Positions 1 to 8,133 of a stretch of 64,000 nucleotides of DNA are shown here, in pieces (the stretch's first letter is position 1; each line of letters begins with the position of its first letter). The DNA lies in contig NZ_BTTW01000001.1 of assembly GCF_036245865.1 (NCBI RefSeq), positions 1,940,249 to 2,004,248 on the forward strand, in the 5' to 3' direction. The translations under genes were made by a program, and so were the position numbers. The notes beneath the pieces were generated by a model. It did no database searches. It worked only from the letters and a program-made list of their open reading frames with translations, and was not told the origin of the DNA. The stretch is from Corallococcus caeni. GTDB lineage: Bacteria; Myxococcota; Myxococcia; Myxococcales; Myxococcaceae.

Positions 1-814
1 CCTTCGCGTTCGCCTTGCCGGGACGGGGGTACGGGAAGATCTCCCCGCCCTTCTCCGGGTGCATCACGTCCACGATGGTGAGCTTCTCCACGTCGGCCGT
101 GTCGGACTCCGTGTAGGCGATGGACTTCGAGTCCGGGCTCCACCAGTAGCCGGAGAAGCGGCTCATCTCCTCCTGCGCCACGAACTCCGCCAGGCCGTGC
201 GTCTTCTGCGCGGTGCCGCCCTGCGTGACGCGCTTCTCCTGGTTGGCGGCCAGGTCCACCCGGTACACGTCGTGCTCGCGCACGTACGCCACCTGCTTGC
301 CGTCCGGGGACAGGCGCGGGTCGATGACGCCGGGGCCCGTCTTCACCTCCGTGGACTTCCCCGTCGCGCGGTCCACCACGTAGAGGCGCCCGGAGAGGGG
401 CACCAGCAGCTGGGTGCCGTCCTCGGAGAGGTTGTAGGAGGTGAAGCCCCGGGCGCTCACGCGCATGCGCTCGCGGCGGGCCTTCTCTTCCGGAGACAGC
501 GTCTCCTCCGCGCCCTTGAGGAGGGCCTCGGGGGTGAGCAGCTCACGCGCCTGGCCGTTGGCCACGTCGAACGCGTAGAGCATCTGCACGTTGGACGTGG
601 GGGAGGTGCGCAGGAAGAGGACGGACTTCTCGTCCGGGGTGATGCGCGTGCCCACGGGGCGGCCGCTCTGGAAGCGGCGCGTCTCGGCGTACTGACGCAG
701 GAAGGTGTCCGGCTGCTTTTGCGAAGGGGCCATGGCGGAGGGTTTGCGCTCCTGGGCGATGGAGGGGGCGCTGCTCATGAGGAGAAGCGCGGCGGCGGTA
801 AGGACCTGACGCAT
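1..814 (-). CDS. S9 family peptidase (DPP IV type), partial: C-terminal part beyond window start
   Basis: Secreted prolyl dipeptidyl peptidase paralogue of the next gene. Only about 271 N-terminal residues are inside the window: a signal peptide (MRQVLTAAALLLMSSAPSIA), a 15-residue insertion rich in Lys, Pro and Gln that the neighbour lacks, then the start of the DPP IV beta-propeller (FLRQYAET, PDEKSVLFLRTSPTSNV). The catalytic alpha/beta-hydrolase part lies outside, so activity cannot be judged. The start ATG at 814 precedes the signal peptide and aligns with the start of the paralogue at 3149; sequence just upstream is also nearly the same in both copies. Family is confident; substrate is unknown. 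Confidence 0.9.
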   Translation of the reverse strand, partial: MRQVLTAAALLLMSSAPSIAQERKPSAMAPSQKQPDTFLRQYAETRRFQSGRPVGTRITPDEKSVLFLRTSPTSNVQMLYAFDVANGQARELLTPEALLKGAEETLSPEEKARRERMRVSARGFTSYNLSEDGTQLLVPLSGRLYVVDRATGKSTEVKTGPGVIDPRLSPDGKQVAYVREHDVYRVDLAANQEKRVTQGGTAQKTHGLAEFVAQEEMSRFSGYWWSPDSKSIAYTESDTADVEKLTIVDVMHPEKGGEIFPYPRPGKANAK

Positions 815-968
815 GCGTAGCTGAATCCCCGCGCGGGGCGGGGCTCCTTTCGCGGGAAGGTGCGGGCAAGCCTACACTCCGGCCGCCGCGCGGCCCCCTC
901 AACGTCCAGCCCTGGAGAGGATTCCCACCGGAAGCGGACGAAGCCCCCGGGGCACCCGAGGCCTCCCG

Positions 969-3149
969 CTACTTCAGGTTCTGCTGGAAGTGGGCGATGA
1001 CGCGCTCGTACTGACGCTGCGTGACGAGGGGGTCCGCCACCATGTGCGTGAAGCCGGACAGGGGCAGCAGCTGGTGCGGCTTGCCCGCGCGGAACAGCGC
1101 GTCCGACAGCTTCAGCGTGTGGAAGAAGTAGACGTTGTCGTCCGCGGTGCCGTGGATGAGCAGCAGCGCGCCGATGGGCCCCTCCTTCTTCGCGTACGTC
1201 AGCAGGCTGCTGACCTCGTAGGCCTGGGGGTTCTCCTCCGGCAGGCCCAGGCACCGTTCGGTCGCGTGCGTGTCGTAGTCGCGCCAGTCCGTCACTGGCG
1301 CTCCCGCGACGCCGGCCTTGAAGAAGTCCGGGCGCTTCATCACGGCCAGCGCGGCCATGTAGCCGCCGAAGCTCCAGCCGGTGATGCCCACGCGGTTCAG
1401 GTCCATCTCCGGCACCTCCTTCGCCAGGGCCTGCACCGCTTCAATCTGATCATCCAGCGTGACGGTGGCGAAGTCGTGCTTCACGGCGCGGTTCCACTCG
1501 GCGGTGCGCAGCGGCGTGCCGCGGCCGTCCACCTTCACCACCAGGAAGCCTTGATCCGCCATCCACTGGTCGAGCAGGTGCATGGCCATGGACTGGTGCA
1601 CCACGGTGACGATGGGTCCGCCGTAGATGTCCACGATGACAGGCAGCTTCTGGCCGGGCTTGAAGTCGCGCGGCTTCACGAGCGAGGTCCAGAACTTCCT
1701 CGGGCCCACCTGGCGCACCTCGAAGTTCGGCGTGAACGACGGCTCCTGGGCAATCTCCGGCAGCTCGCCCAGCTTCGTGCCGTCACCCTTGAGCACCACG
1801 GTGCGCAGCATGCTCCTGGGGCCCTGGGTGTTGAGGACGACGAGGCCTCCGCTCTTGGAGACGCTGCCACCTTCCACGGCGGGGCCGGGGGTGCCGGTGG
1901 CCACCTTCTCCGGATTGCCACTGGGCTTCACGCGCCACAGGTGGCTCTCCGTGGGGTTCGGATCCCCGATGAAGTACAGCGTCTGGTCCTTCTCCACGTA
2001 GCGCGAGAGGGCCCGGAAGCCGGCGCCCGGCTTCACCACGGAGTGGTCCAGGTCGCCGTTGGCCTTGCGCAGCTCCACCTCCGAAGCGCCGTTGCGGTCG
2101 GTGTACCAGAGGAAGCCGGAGCCATCCTCCAGCCACAGCGGGAAGTCCTGGTGCAGGTCGATCCACGCCGCGTCCTTCTCCGTGAGCAGCACGCGCGTCT
2201 TGCCCGTCGCCGGATCCACCGCGAGCAGCTGCTCCTCCGTCTGGAGCCGGTTCTGCACGAGCAACGTCAGCGGCCCGCCCTGGTCCCACTTCACCGTGGC
2301 CAGGTACGGGTACTTCTGTGCGTCCCACTGCGCCCACACCGTCTTGCCGCCCGTGACGGGCGTGATGCCCAGGCGCACCTTCGCGTTCGCCTTGCCCGCG
2401 CGCGGAAAGGGGAAGGACGCACCGGGCTGCTCCGGGTGCATCACGTCCACGACGGTGAGCTTCTCCACTCCGGAGGTGTCGGACTCCGCGTTGGCAATGA
2501 ACTTCGCGTCCGGGCTCCACCAGTAGCCGGAGAAGCGGCCCATCTCCTCCTGCGCGACGAACTCCGCCAGGCCGTGCGTCTTGTCCGCCGTGCCGCCCTG
2601 CGTGACGCGCTTCTCCTGGTTGGCCGTGAGGTCCACCCGGTAGACGTCATGCTCACGCACGTACGCCACCTGCTTGCCGTCCGGGGACAGGCGCGGGTCG
2701 ATGACGCCCGGGCCCGTCTTCACCTCCGTGGACTTCCCCGTTGAGTGGTCCACGACGTAGAGGCGGCCGGAGAGGGACACCAGGAGGCGCTTGCCGTCCT
2801 CGGACAGGCTGTAGGACGTGAAGCCCCGGGCGCTCACGCGCATGCGTTCCCGGCGGGCCTTCTCTTCCGGAGACAGCGTCTCCTCCGCGCCCTTGAGGAG
2901 GGCCTCGGGGGTGAGCAATTCGCGCGTCTGACCGCTGGCCACGTCGAAGGCGTAGAGCATGCGCACGTTGGACGTGGGGGAGGTGCGCAGGAAGAGGACG
3001 GACTTCTCGTCCGGGGTGATGCGCGCGCCGACCGGGCGCCCGTTCATGAAGCGTCCTGTCTCGGCGTACTGGCGGAGGAAGGACGAGGACTCCTGGGCCA
3101 GGACCGGCATCCCCAGGAGGAGCAGCGCGACGGTGACGAATGGACGCAT
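969..3149 (-). CDS. S9 family peptidase, dipeptidyl peptidase IV type
   Basis: A 726-residue exported serine peptidase expected to release dipeptides after Pro or Ala from oligopeptides, fitting a predatory or scavenging lifestyle. A signal peptide (MRPFVTVALLLLGMPVLAQ) is followed by the DPP IV N-terminal propeller (about 30-480) and the alpha/beta-hydrolase domain. The catalytic triad is visible: Ser593 in GWSFGGYMA, Asp670 or 671 in GTADDNV, His702 in GFTHMV. An in-frame GTG lies 51 bp upstream, but the ATG at 3149 places the signal peptide at the N-terminus and matches the paralogue. It sits 154 bp downstream of the start of the truncated paralogue in the same orientation, a tandem duplication. 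No sign of decay. Confidence 0.93.
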   Translation of the reverse strand: MRPFVTVALLLLGMPVLAQESSSFLRQYAETGRFMNGRPVGARITPDEKSVLFLRTSPTSNVRMLYAFDVASGQTRELLTPEALLKGAEETLSPEEKARRERMRVSARGFTSYSLSEDGKRLLVSLSGRLYVVDHSTGKSTEVKTGPGVIDPRLSPDGKQVAYVREHDVYRVDLTANQEKRVTQGGTADKTHGLAEFVAQEEMGRFSGYWWSPDAKFIANAESDTSGVEKLTVVDVMHPEQPGASFPFPRAGKANAKVRLGITPVTGGKTVWAQWDAQKYPYLATVKWDQGGPLTLLVQNRLQTEEQLLAVDPATGKTRVLLTEKDAAWIDLHQDFPLWLEDGSGFLWYTDRNGASEVELRKANGDLDHSVVKPGAGFRALSRYVEKDQTLYFIGDPNPTESHLWRVKPSGNPEKVATGTPGPAVEGGSVSKSGGLVVLNTQGPRSMLRTVVLKGDGTKLGELPEIAQEPSFTPNFEVRQVGPRKFWTSLVKPRDFKPGQKLPVIVDIYGGPIVTVVHQSMAMHLLDQWMADQGFLVVKVDGRGTPLRTAEWNRAVKHDFATVTLDDQIEAVQALAKEVPEMDLNRVGITGWSFGGYMAALAVMKRPDFFKAGVAGAPVTDWRDYDTHATERCLGLPEENPQAYEVSSLLTYAKKEGPIGALLLIHGTADDNVYFFHTLKLSDALFRAGKPHQLLPLSGFTHMVADPLVTQRQYERVIAHFQQNLK

Positions 3150-3238
3150 GCGTGATTGAACCCCGCGGGGCGGGGCTCCTTTCGCGGCAAGATGGGTCAC
3201 GTCTCCAACGCCGGAGTCTGGAGGGGATTTCGTCCCGC

Positions 3239-4018
3239 ATGAATTCGAAAGATGACGACGCCCTGCGCCACCTGCGCCTCGCGGGCGTGGTGCGGCTGGG
3301 GCTGGGCGGTGGCCGTGGCCCGAAGGATGCCTACGTGTTCGACCCGCACCGGCTCGCGCTGCCCGCGTGGGCCTGTGCCCTGGGCGACGCAGGGCCCCCT
3401 GCCCTGCTCGTCACGCTGGACCGGCACCTGGATATCGTCGTGCCCGAGCGCCCCGCCGACATGCCGGACCGCTCCGCCGGCCTGCGCGCGCTGGACGAGC
3501 ACGCGCGGTGGCGCCTGGACGTGCGCAACTACGACCACATCATCGCGGCGATGGAGGCGAACCTCGTGGGCGACGCGCTGATCATCGCGCGCACCCGGCC
3601 CCGGGGCTCCTTCGCCGGAGACACGTACGTGGACACCCGGGGCCGCTCGCACCGCATCGTGTCGGTGACGACAGTGGACCGCGCGGCGGAGGCGTACCTG
3701 CACCCCGGCCCCACGGACGCGGTGCGCGACGTGCTGGAGGCCACGTCCGCCGTGCTGCTGGACGTGGACCTGGACTGCTTCACCAGCCTGAGCGACGCGG
3801 ACCCCACCACCGTGCTGCCATGGCCGAAGTCCGTCATCCGCGAGTTCCTCCTGCCCCCCGACTCGGAGCCCTTCTGGGACGCGGTGCTGGGCAAGGCGGT
3901 GGCGCTGACGCTGGCGCGGGAGCCGCATCACTGCGGCGGACTGCTCGCGTCCGGGGAGCTGTTCCGCGACGTGGCGGAGGTCCTCTTCCGCGAGCTGCTG
4001 CGCGTCGAGCCGCCGTGA
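3239..4018 (+). CDS. UPF0489 family protein
   Basis: A 259-residue cytoplasmic protein of the UPF0489 family (related to C5orf22), whose fold resembles arginase/deacetylase enzymes; no reaction is established. Supporting motifs are LVTLDRHLD near residue 60 and the acidic LLDVDLDCF near 180, typical of metal-binding positions in that superfamily. The start ATG at 3239 is preferred over an upstream in-frame start at 3140, because the latter would run into the divergent peptidase's leader and encode low-complexity residues. It is divergent from the S9 peptidase. The last 33 bp, including the stop codon, recur exactly at 6109-6141 beyond the toxin-immunity pair. Confidence 0.8.
   Translation: MNSKDDDALRHLRLAGVVRLGLGGGRGPKDAYVFDPHRLALPAWACALGDAGPPALLVTLDRHLDIVVPERPADMPDRSAGLRALDEHARWRLDVRNYDHIIAAMEANLVGDALIIARTRPRGSFAGDTYVDTRGRSHRIVSVTTVDRAAEAYLHPGPTDAVRDVLEATSAVLLDVDLDCFTSLSDADPTTVLPWPKSVIREFLLPPDSEPFWDAVLGKAVALTLAREPHHCGGLLASGELFRDVAEVLFRELLRVEPP
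3986..4018 (+). repeat. 33-bp direct repeat, left copy (3' end of UPF0489 gene)
   Basis: The final 33 bp of the UPF0489 coding sequence (beginning ttccgcgagctg, ending gccgccgtga with the stop codon) are identical to 6109-6141. Identity stops sharply at both edges: tcctc versus gctga on the left, cagcg versus agctc on the right. Confidence 0.95.
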
Positions 4019-4117
4019 CAGCGCGCAGCGGATGAGGTGAGCACCCCATGAGTGTTGGCCCCGGCGGAGGAACCGGGTGAGGGCGGGGTTTCGTTTCATG
4101 CCGGGTAGAGTTCCCCC

Positions 4118-5512
4118 ATGGCCCAGCCCCACGTCCCGGGCAAACCTCACCGCCCTCGAGCCTCCGCTGTCACTGTCCGGGTGACGCACGCAGCCGTCAT
4201 TGCGTGGATACTGCTTGTGGGAACAGGCTGTGCGGCGTCCCGGAGCGTGCGGCTCAGCACGGGCCGAGGCCCCACCCGTCTCCACGCGCCGCAACGGGAC
4301 GTCCGGCCCCCGGCACTGGATGAAGACGCCTTCGGGGCCACGGTCGCGGACCTCGCACGCACCGCGCCTGTTTCCACCCATCCGAGGGAAGCAGCTCTGC
4401 GGCTGCTGGCTGCCTCCCTCCCATCACATCCCTATGCCCATGTGCGTGGACACCTGGGGCTCATCTCCGTGCAGGCGCCAGGACGAGGACACCTCCGGCT
4501 CACCGAGGCTCCAGCTGAAGCGCTGACGGCGGCGTATGGCCGATGGTGCAAGCGCAAGGAACTCTCCGGTGACTGCCTTCACCTGCTGGAGCGTGGGCCT
4601 ACGCTGGACGAGGACGGCAAGCGCACGCTGGCCTTCTCCATCGCATTGGACTCGGTGTGGGACGAAACGGAGAGCGCGCTACGAGGCATGACGGATCGCG
4701 AGGCACTGCTTTCGATGATCGTCACGACGAGTGCCCTGTACCTGGGCCTGTGGCTGCTGCCGGAGCCGGTATCCAAGGGTGTTGCCGCCACCCTGACGGC
4801 TGCGCTCATCGCCTACCTGGGCGTCGACACGGTATGGAGCCTCATCCACGGATGGATACAGCTCACGGAAGCGGTGGCGGAGGCCACGACCTTCGACGCC
4901 CTCCGGGACGCGGGTGAGCAGTACGGCAGGGTGATGGGAGAGAACGCCGCGCGGGCCTTCGTCATTCTGGCCACGGCGGCACTGGGCAGCACCGCGGAGA
5001 CACTGGCCGCGAAGGTGCCCACGCTGCCCGGTTCGGCGCAGGCGTCGCTCGTGGGCGTAGCGCAAGGAGGCTTCCGGCTGGGGTCGGTCGCGCAGGTGCA
5101 CTCCGTCGCGGTGTCCACGACGGGTGACATCCTGCTCACGCTGGCACCAGGCGCGGTGGCGGCGGGTGGGCCCGTGGACGTGCCTGGGCCGAAGCACCAC
5201 ATCGCGTCGGATAAGTTCAGCACTTCGACCGCGAACGGGGGACCGTGGACGCCGCGCTACCAACAACTCTTCGACAAGGCAGGTATGTCCCTGAATGATC
5301 CGGAGAACCAGGTTCACGTTCCGGGGCACAAGGGGCCACATCCGCAGGAGTACCACGAGGAGGTCTTCGAACGGTTGAGGCTGGCGACCAGCACATGCCG
5401 GACGATTCAGCAGTGCCGGGTCGACCTGACGGAGGCGCTGAGGATCCTCGCGAAGGAACTCGCCACGGAGAACACCTTGCTCAACAAGCTGGTCACCCGG
5501 AGTGGTGGATGA
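4118..5512 (+). CDS. SitA-like polymorphic lipoprotein toxin with C-terminal AHH nuclease domain
   Basis: A 464-residue protein built like the myxobacterial SitA toxins, lipoproteins passed between kin cells by TraA/B outer membrane exchange. It has a basic N-terminus and hydrophobic stretch ending in a lipobox-like VGTGC (Cys38). Hydrophobic segments lie at about 194-250 and 270-285. The C-terminal roughly 105 residues carry the AHH nuclease pattern: His360-His361, LNDPEN at 392-397, then spaced His404, His408 and YHEEV at 412. This domain predicts nucleic acid cleavage in recipients lacking immunity. The stop overlaps the next gene's start (ATGA), as expected of a toxin-immunity pair. Assignment to a specific SitA subfamily (SitA5 is my best guess) is by memory of related proteins, not by search. 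Confidence 0.78.
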   Translation: MAQPHVPGKPHRPRASAVTVRVTHAAVIAWILLVGTGCAASRSVRLSTGRGPTRLHAPQRDVRPPALDEDAFGATVADLARTAPVSTHPREAALRLLAASLPSHPYAHVRGHLGLISVQAPGRGHLRLTEAPAEALTAAYGRWCKRKELSGDCLHLLERGPTLDEDGKRTLAFSIALDSVWDETESALRGMTDREALLSMIVTTSALYLGLWLLPEPVSKGVAATLTAALIAYLGVDTVWSLIHGWIQLTEAVAEATTFDALRDAGEQYGRVMGENAARAFVILATAALGSTAETLAAKVPTLPGSAQASLVGVAQGGFRLGSVAQVHSVAVSTTGDILLTLAPGAVAAGGPVDVPGPKHHIASDKFSTSTANGGPWTPRYQQLFDKAGMSLNDPENQVHVPGHKGPHPQEYHEEVFERLRLATSTCRTIQQCRVDLTEALRILAKELATENTLLNKLVTRSGG

Positions 5513-6108
5513 GGCAGGATGCCCGTGTGACGCCTCGGTACTTCAAGCTCACGGACGATGTGACGATGCCTGGCCGATGGGAGCTTGGGACGCCCGTGGA
5601 TGCCCAGGGGCAGGACCACGGCTCCTGGCTGTTCATGCAAGGCAGTCCCGCGCGTGTGGAGGGAACGCTGCGCGTTCCGACCTACGCGCAGGGAAGAGCG
5701 CTCGATTTCTCGCTCGCGGATGCCGGTGCAGTCCCCGTCGTTTCCCAGCGCGTCGCGGAGTTGCTGTCCCGACTGGCTCCCGGGGACGTGGAGCTGTTTC
5801 CGGTTGCGCTGGATGACACCGCGGATCCGTACTTCGTCGTCAACGTCGTACGCGTCATGAAGTGCATCGACGACACAGCTTCAGGTGAGGTTCGCTACTG
5901 GATGCCGGAGGATGGGAGGCCCGAGCGGGTCGGTACCTATCAAGCGGTTCATCGGCTGCGCATCGACCCGGCCAAGGCAGGGGACGCGAAGATCTTCCGC
6001 ACCTGGGGCTGGCTCATCGCGCTCATCGTCTCCGAGGACATCAAGCTCGCGCTGGAATCAATCGGCGCCACGGGGGTGCAGTTCAAGGACGTGTCCCCGC
6101 TGCGCTGA
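5509..6108 (+). CDS. Imm11-family immunity protein (SitI-like)
   Basis: A 199-residue cytoplasmic protein without signal peptide or membrane segment. Its layout resembles Imm11 (DUF1629) proteins, which neutralise cognate polymorphic toxins: YFKLTDDV at the start, a long middle with VVNVVRVMKCID, and a C-terminal VSEDIKLALE followed by TGVQFKDV. The start chosen is the ATG at 5509, overlapping the toxin stop by ATGA; upstream in-frame starts would lie inside the toxin and add Gly/Arg/Pro-rich residues. Translational coupling would make immunity follow toxin synthesis. Specificity for the AHH toxin next door is inferred from position only. Confidence 0.78.
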   Translation: MRQDARVTPRYFKLTDDVTMPGRWELGTPVDAQGQDHGSWLFMQGSPARVEGTLRVPTYAQGRALDFSLADAGAVPVVSQRVAELLSRLAPGDVELFPVALDDTADPYFVVNVVRVMKCIDDTASGEVRYWMPEDGRPERVGTYQAVHRLRIDPAKAGDAKIFRTWGWLIALIVSEDIKLALESIGATGVQFKDVSPLR

Positions 6109-6141
6109 TTCCGCGAGCTGCTGCGCGTCGAGCCGCCGTGA
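6109..6141 (+). repeat. 33-bp direct repeat, right copy
   Basis: Exact copy of 3986-4018, starting directly after the immunity gene stop codon at 6108. Here it is not part of a recognisable gene; it is a detached tail of the UPF0489 sequence, including its stop codon. Confidence 0.95.
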
Positions 6142-6168
6142 AGCTCCGGAGCCGCCTCCGAAGCCGCG

Positions 6169-8091
6169 TCAGGGCGAATCGAGGAACGAGGGCCGGTAGT
6201 CCGTCACCTGCCCGCTGCTCAGCGACAGGCGGCTGCCCACGGGAGGACGGTCGCCGTTGAGCACGTAGCCGAAGTCGATGCGGAACGGGAACACGTTGAA
6301 CTGGGGGAACAGCAGCCGCAGGCCCACGCCCACGGTGGTCACCATCTCCGGCCGCTGGTTGAAGGCACTGCCGGAGTCGAGGAAGAACACCCCCCCCAGG
6401 TGCACCGTGCGCACGACGAGCGGCGCGGTCCGGTACTCCAGGTTCACCAGCAACAGCCGCTTGCCGGAGTACGCATCCACCGCCGCGCCGCGCAGGCCGT
6501 TGCTGCCGCCCAGCAGGCTCACGCGGTCCGACAGGTCGTCGATGTTCACGTCCAGCAGGCCGCGCGCCACGAAGCGCCCTCCAAGCACGCGCGGCGACAC
6601 CTGCACCAGCTCCGCGGCCCAGCGGCGGTTCGTCCAGCCCTCCTTCGCGCCGGGCGTCTGGGCGCTGAACTGCTGGCGGATGGACGCGGCCGCGGACGCG
6701 GTGGTGAGCGCGTCCCCCCAGTGCACGCGGTAGCGCAGGGACAGGCCCCCTTCCGCGAAGTGCGCCGCGGACGGGAACACCGGCGGCGCGTACCGCAGCG
6801 TGGCCAGCACCGAGTGCCCCAGCTGGAAGTCCTCCGACAGCGTGTACGAGTCCACGTTGCGAAGCACGTCGTAGCGGGCCTCGAAGGCGCTCAGGGAGAA
6901 GTTCGCGTACCCCGCGTCCTCCGCGCGCGGCAGGTAGTTGCGCCGGAACCAGTCCGCCTGCGCGTCGCTGAGCTGGGACGCCAGCGGCGCGGCGTAGGCG
7001 TAGTGGTAGGCCCCCGCGCCCATGCCCACGTTCCACTTGTAGCGCTGGCCGTAGGAGCGCGTGTACGTGGCGCCCGCGGCCACCTCGCGCGTGTTGTAGA
7101 CGTACGGCACGGGGTCGCCGTCCGGGAACGGGAGCTGCCAGATGTCCGCGCCCCGGAACTGCCGCGCGGTCTCCACGTTCCACGCCACGGACGTGCTCAG
7201 GCTCCACGGCGTGGCCAGCGAATACAGCGGCCGGCTGACGACGAGGCTCCCGCGCGAGCCCTCCGCGCGGCCCGTGTCGCGGTTGATGAGCACCGCGGCG
7301 GACTCCGTCAGCGACCACCGGCTGCCGAGCACGCGCTTGTCCGTGTAGCTCTGGCCGAAGCTGAACGTGTCCAGGCGCATGATGAAGTCCAGCGCCACCT
7401 TCTTGCCGCGCCCCAGGAAGTTCTGCTCCGTGCCCTGCAACCGCAGGTAGAGCAGCAGCGAGCCCACGGCGGAGAACTCGTTGTTGAGCCGCAGCGACCA
7501 CAGGTCCTTCGTCACCAGCAGCAGCGCCACCTTGCCGGGCGCGCTGCCCTTCACCGGCACCGCGCGCACGACGGAGAACAGCCCCAGCTTGCGCAGGTTG
7601 CGCACCGACTCCGCGACGAGCGCCTCCGAGTACGGCTGCCCCGGAGCAATCAGCACCTCCTGGCGGACGATGTCGTCGCGGGTGCGGACGTGGAAGATGT
7701 TGAGCAGCGATGGATAGGGATCCATCGGCGCGACCACCTCCTCCGCGGCGACGAGCACCTCCTCCAGCACCTGGCCCTCGGGCGCGGGCTCCACCTGGCG
7801 CTCGACCTCGCCCAGGCCCCAGGCGATGAGCGCGTCCTCGTAGTTCTTCGTGCTCGCTTCGTCCTTGGAGAGCGCGGGCACCTGCGTGCCCTCCGAACCC
7901 ACCGGGACCTGCTCCGCGCGCGGCGGCGCGGGGACATCCGTGTTCGACACGCCCGACGGCTCGACGTCCGGCGAGCGCACGGGCGCATCCGGCGGCGCGA
8001 CGTCCTGGGGCCTGCCCGGACCGACAGGCGCGGTCTGTCCGCCCGTCGCGGCGAGCACGGTGATCAACAGGACGGGCAGTGGGAGCGGCAC
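6169..8091 (-). CDS. BamA/TamA (Omp85) family outer membrane protein
   Basis: A 640-residue exported protein: signal peptide (LPVLLITVLAATGGQ), a Pro/Asp-rich linker to about residue 110, POTRA-like segments (about 115-230, with LLNIFHVRTRDDIVRQEV and ESVRNLRKLGLF), then a 16-strand-type barrel with alternating hydrophobic strands. RLLLVNLEYR and a glycine-rich GGSNGLRG segment near 530 fit the Omp85 barrel. Such proteins insert or translocate other outer-membrane proteins; this is shorter than BamA and its client is unknown. The start is GTG at 8091; no in-frame ATG precedes the signal peptide. It is convergent with the toxin cassette and lies 43 bp from the next minus-strand gene. Confidence 0.82.
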   Translation of the reverse strand: MPLPLPVLLITVLAATGGQTAPVGPGRPQDVAPPDAPVRSPDVEPSGVSNTDVPAPPRAEQVPVGSEGTQVPALSKDEASTKNYEDALIAWGLGEVERQVEPAPEGQVLEEVLVAAEEVVAPMDPYPSLLNIFHVRTRDDIVRQEVLIAPGQPYSEALVAESVRNLRKLGLFSVVRAVPVKGSAPGKVALLLVTKDLWSLRLNNEFSAVGSLLLYLRLQGTEQNFLGRGKKVALDFIMRLDTFSFGQSYTDKRVLGSRWSLTESAAVLINRDTGRAEGSRGSLVVSRPLYSLATPWSLSTSVAWNVETARQFRGADIWQLPFPDGDPVPYVYNTREVAAGATYTRSYGQRYKWNVGMGAGAYHYAYAAPLASQLSDAQADWFRRNYLPRAEDAGYANFSLSAFEARYDVLRNVDSYTLSEDFQLGHSVLATLRYAPPVFPSAAHFAEGGLSLRYRVHWGDALTTASAAASIRQQFSAQTPGAKEGWTNRRWAAELVQVSPRVLGGRFVARGLLDVNIDDLSDRVSLLGGSNGLRGAAVDAYSGKRLLLVNLEYRTAPLVVRTVHLGGVFFLDSGSAFNQRPEMVTTVGVGLRLLFPQFNVFPFRIDFGYVLNGDRPPVGSRLSLSSGQVTDYRPSFLDSP

Positions 8092-8133
8092 GCGCGCATC
8101 CTGTCATGCGCTGGGCCTGCCGCCAGCCTCCGC

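Larger units (their letters stand above)
4019..6141 (+). mobile_element. Putative inserted SitA toxin-immunity cassette bounded by a 33-bp direct repeat
   Basis: Two genes, toxin and immunity, lie between exact 33-bp copies of the end of the UPF0489 gene. Codon use inside is visibly less G/C-saturated at third positions than in the flanks (runs such as tca cat ccc tat gcc cat). No transposase, integrase or terminal inverted repeat is seen, so how it entered is unknown. A cassette that brought along or duplicated the host gene's 3' end is the simplest reading. It ends where the convergent Omp85 gene begins its own stop region. Confidence 0.5.

Noticed and set aside
4018..4117. Transposon ends or attachment core with inverted repeats at the cassette edge
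   Set aside because: Only the direct 33-bp repeat is present. No inverted repeats, target-site duplication of short size, integrase or tRNA gene was found.
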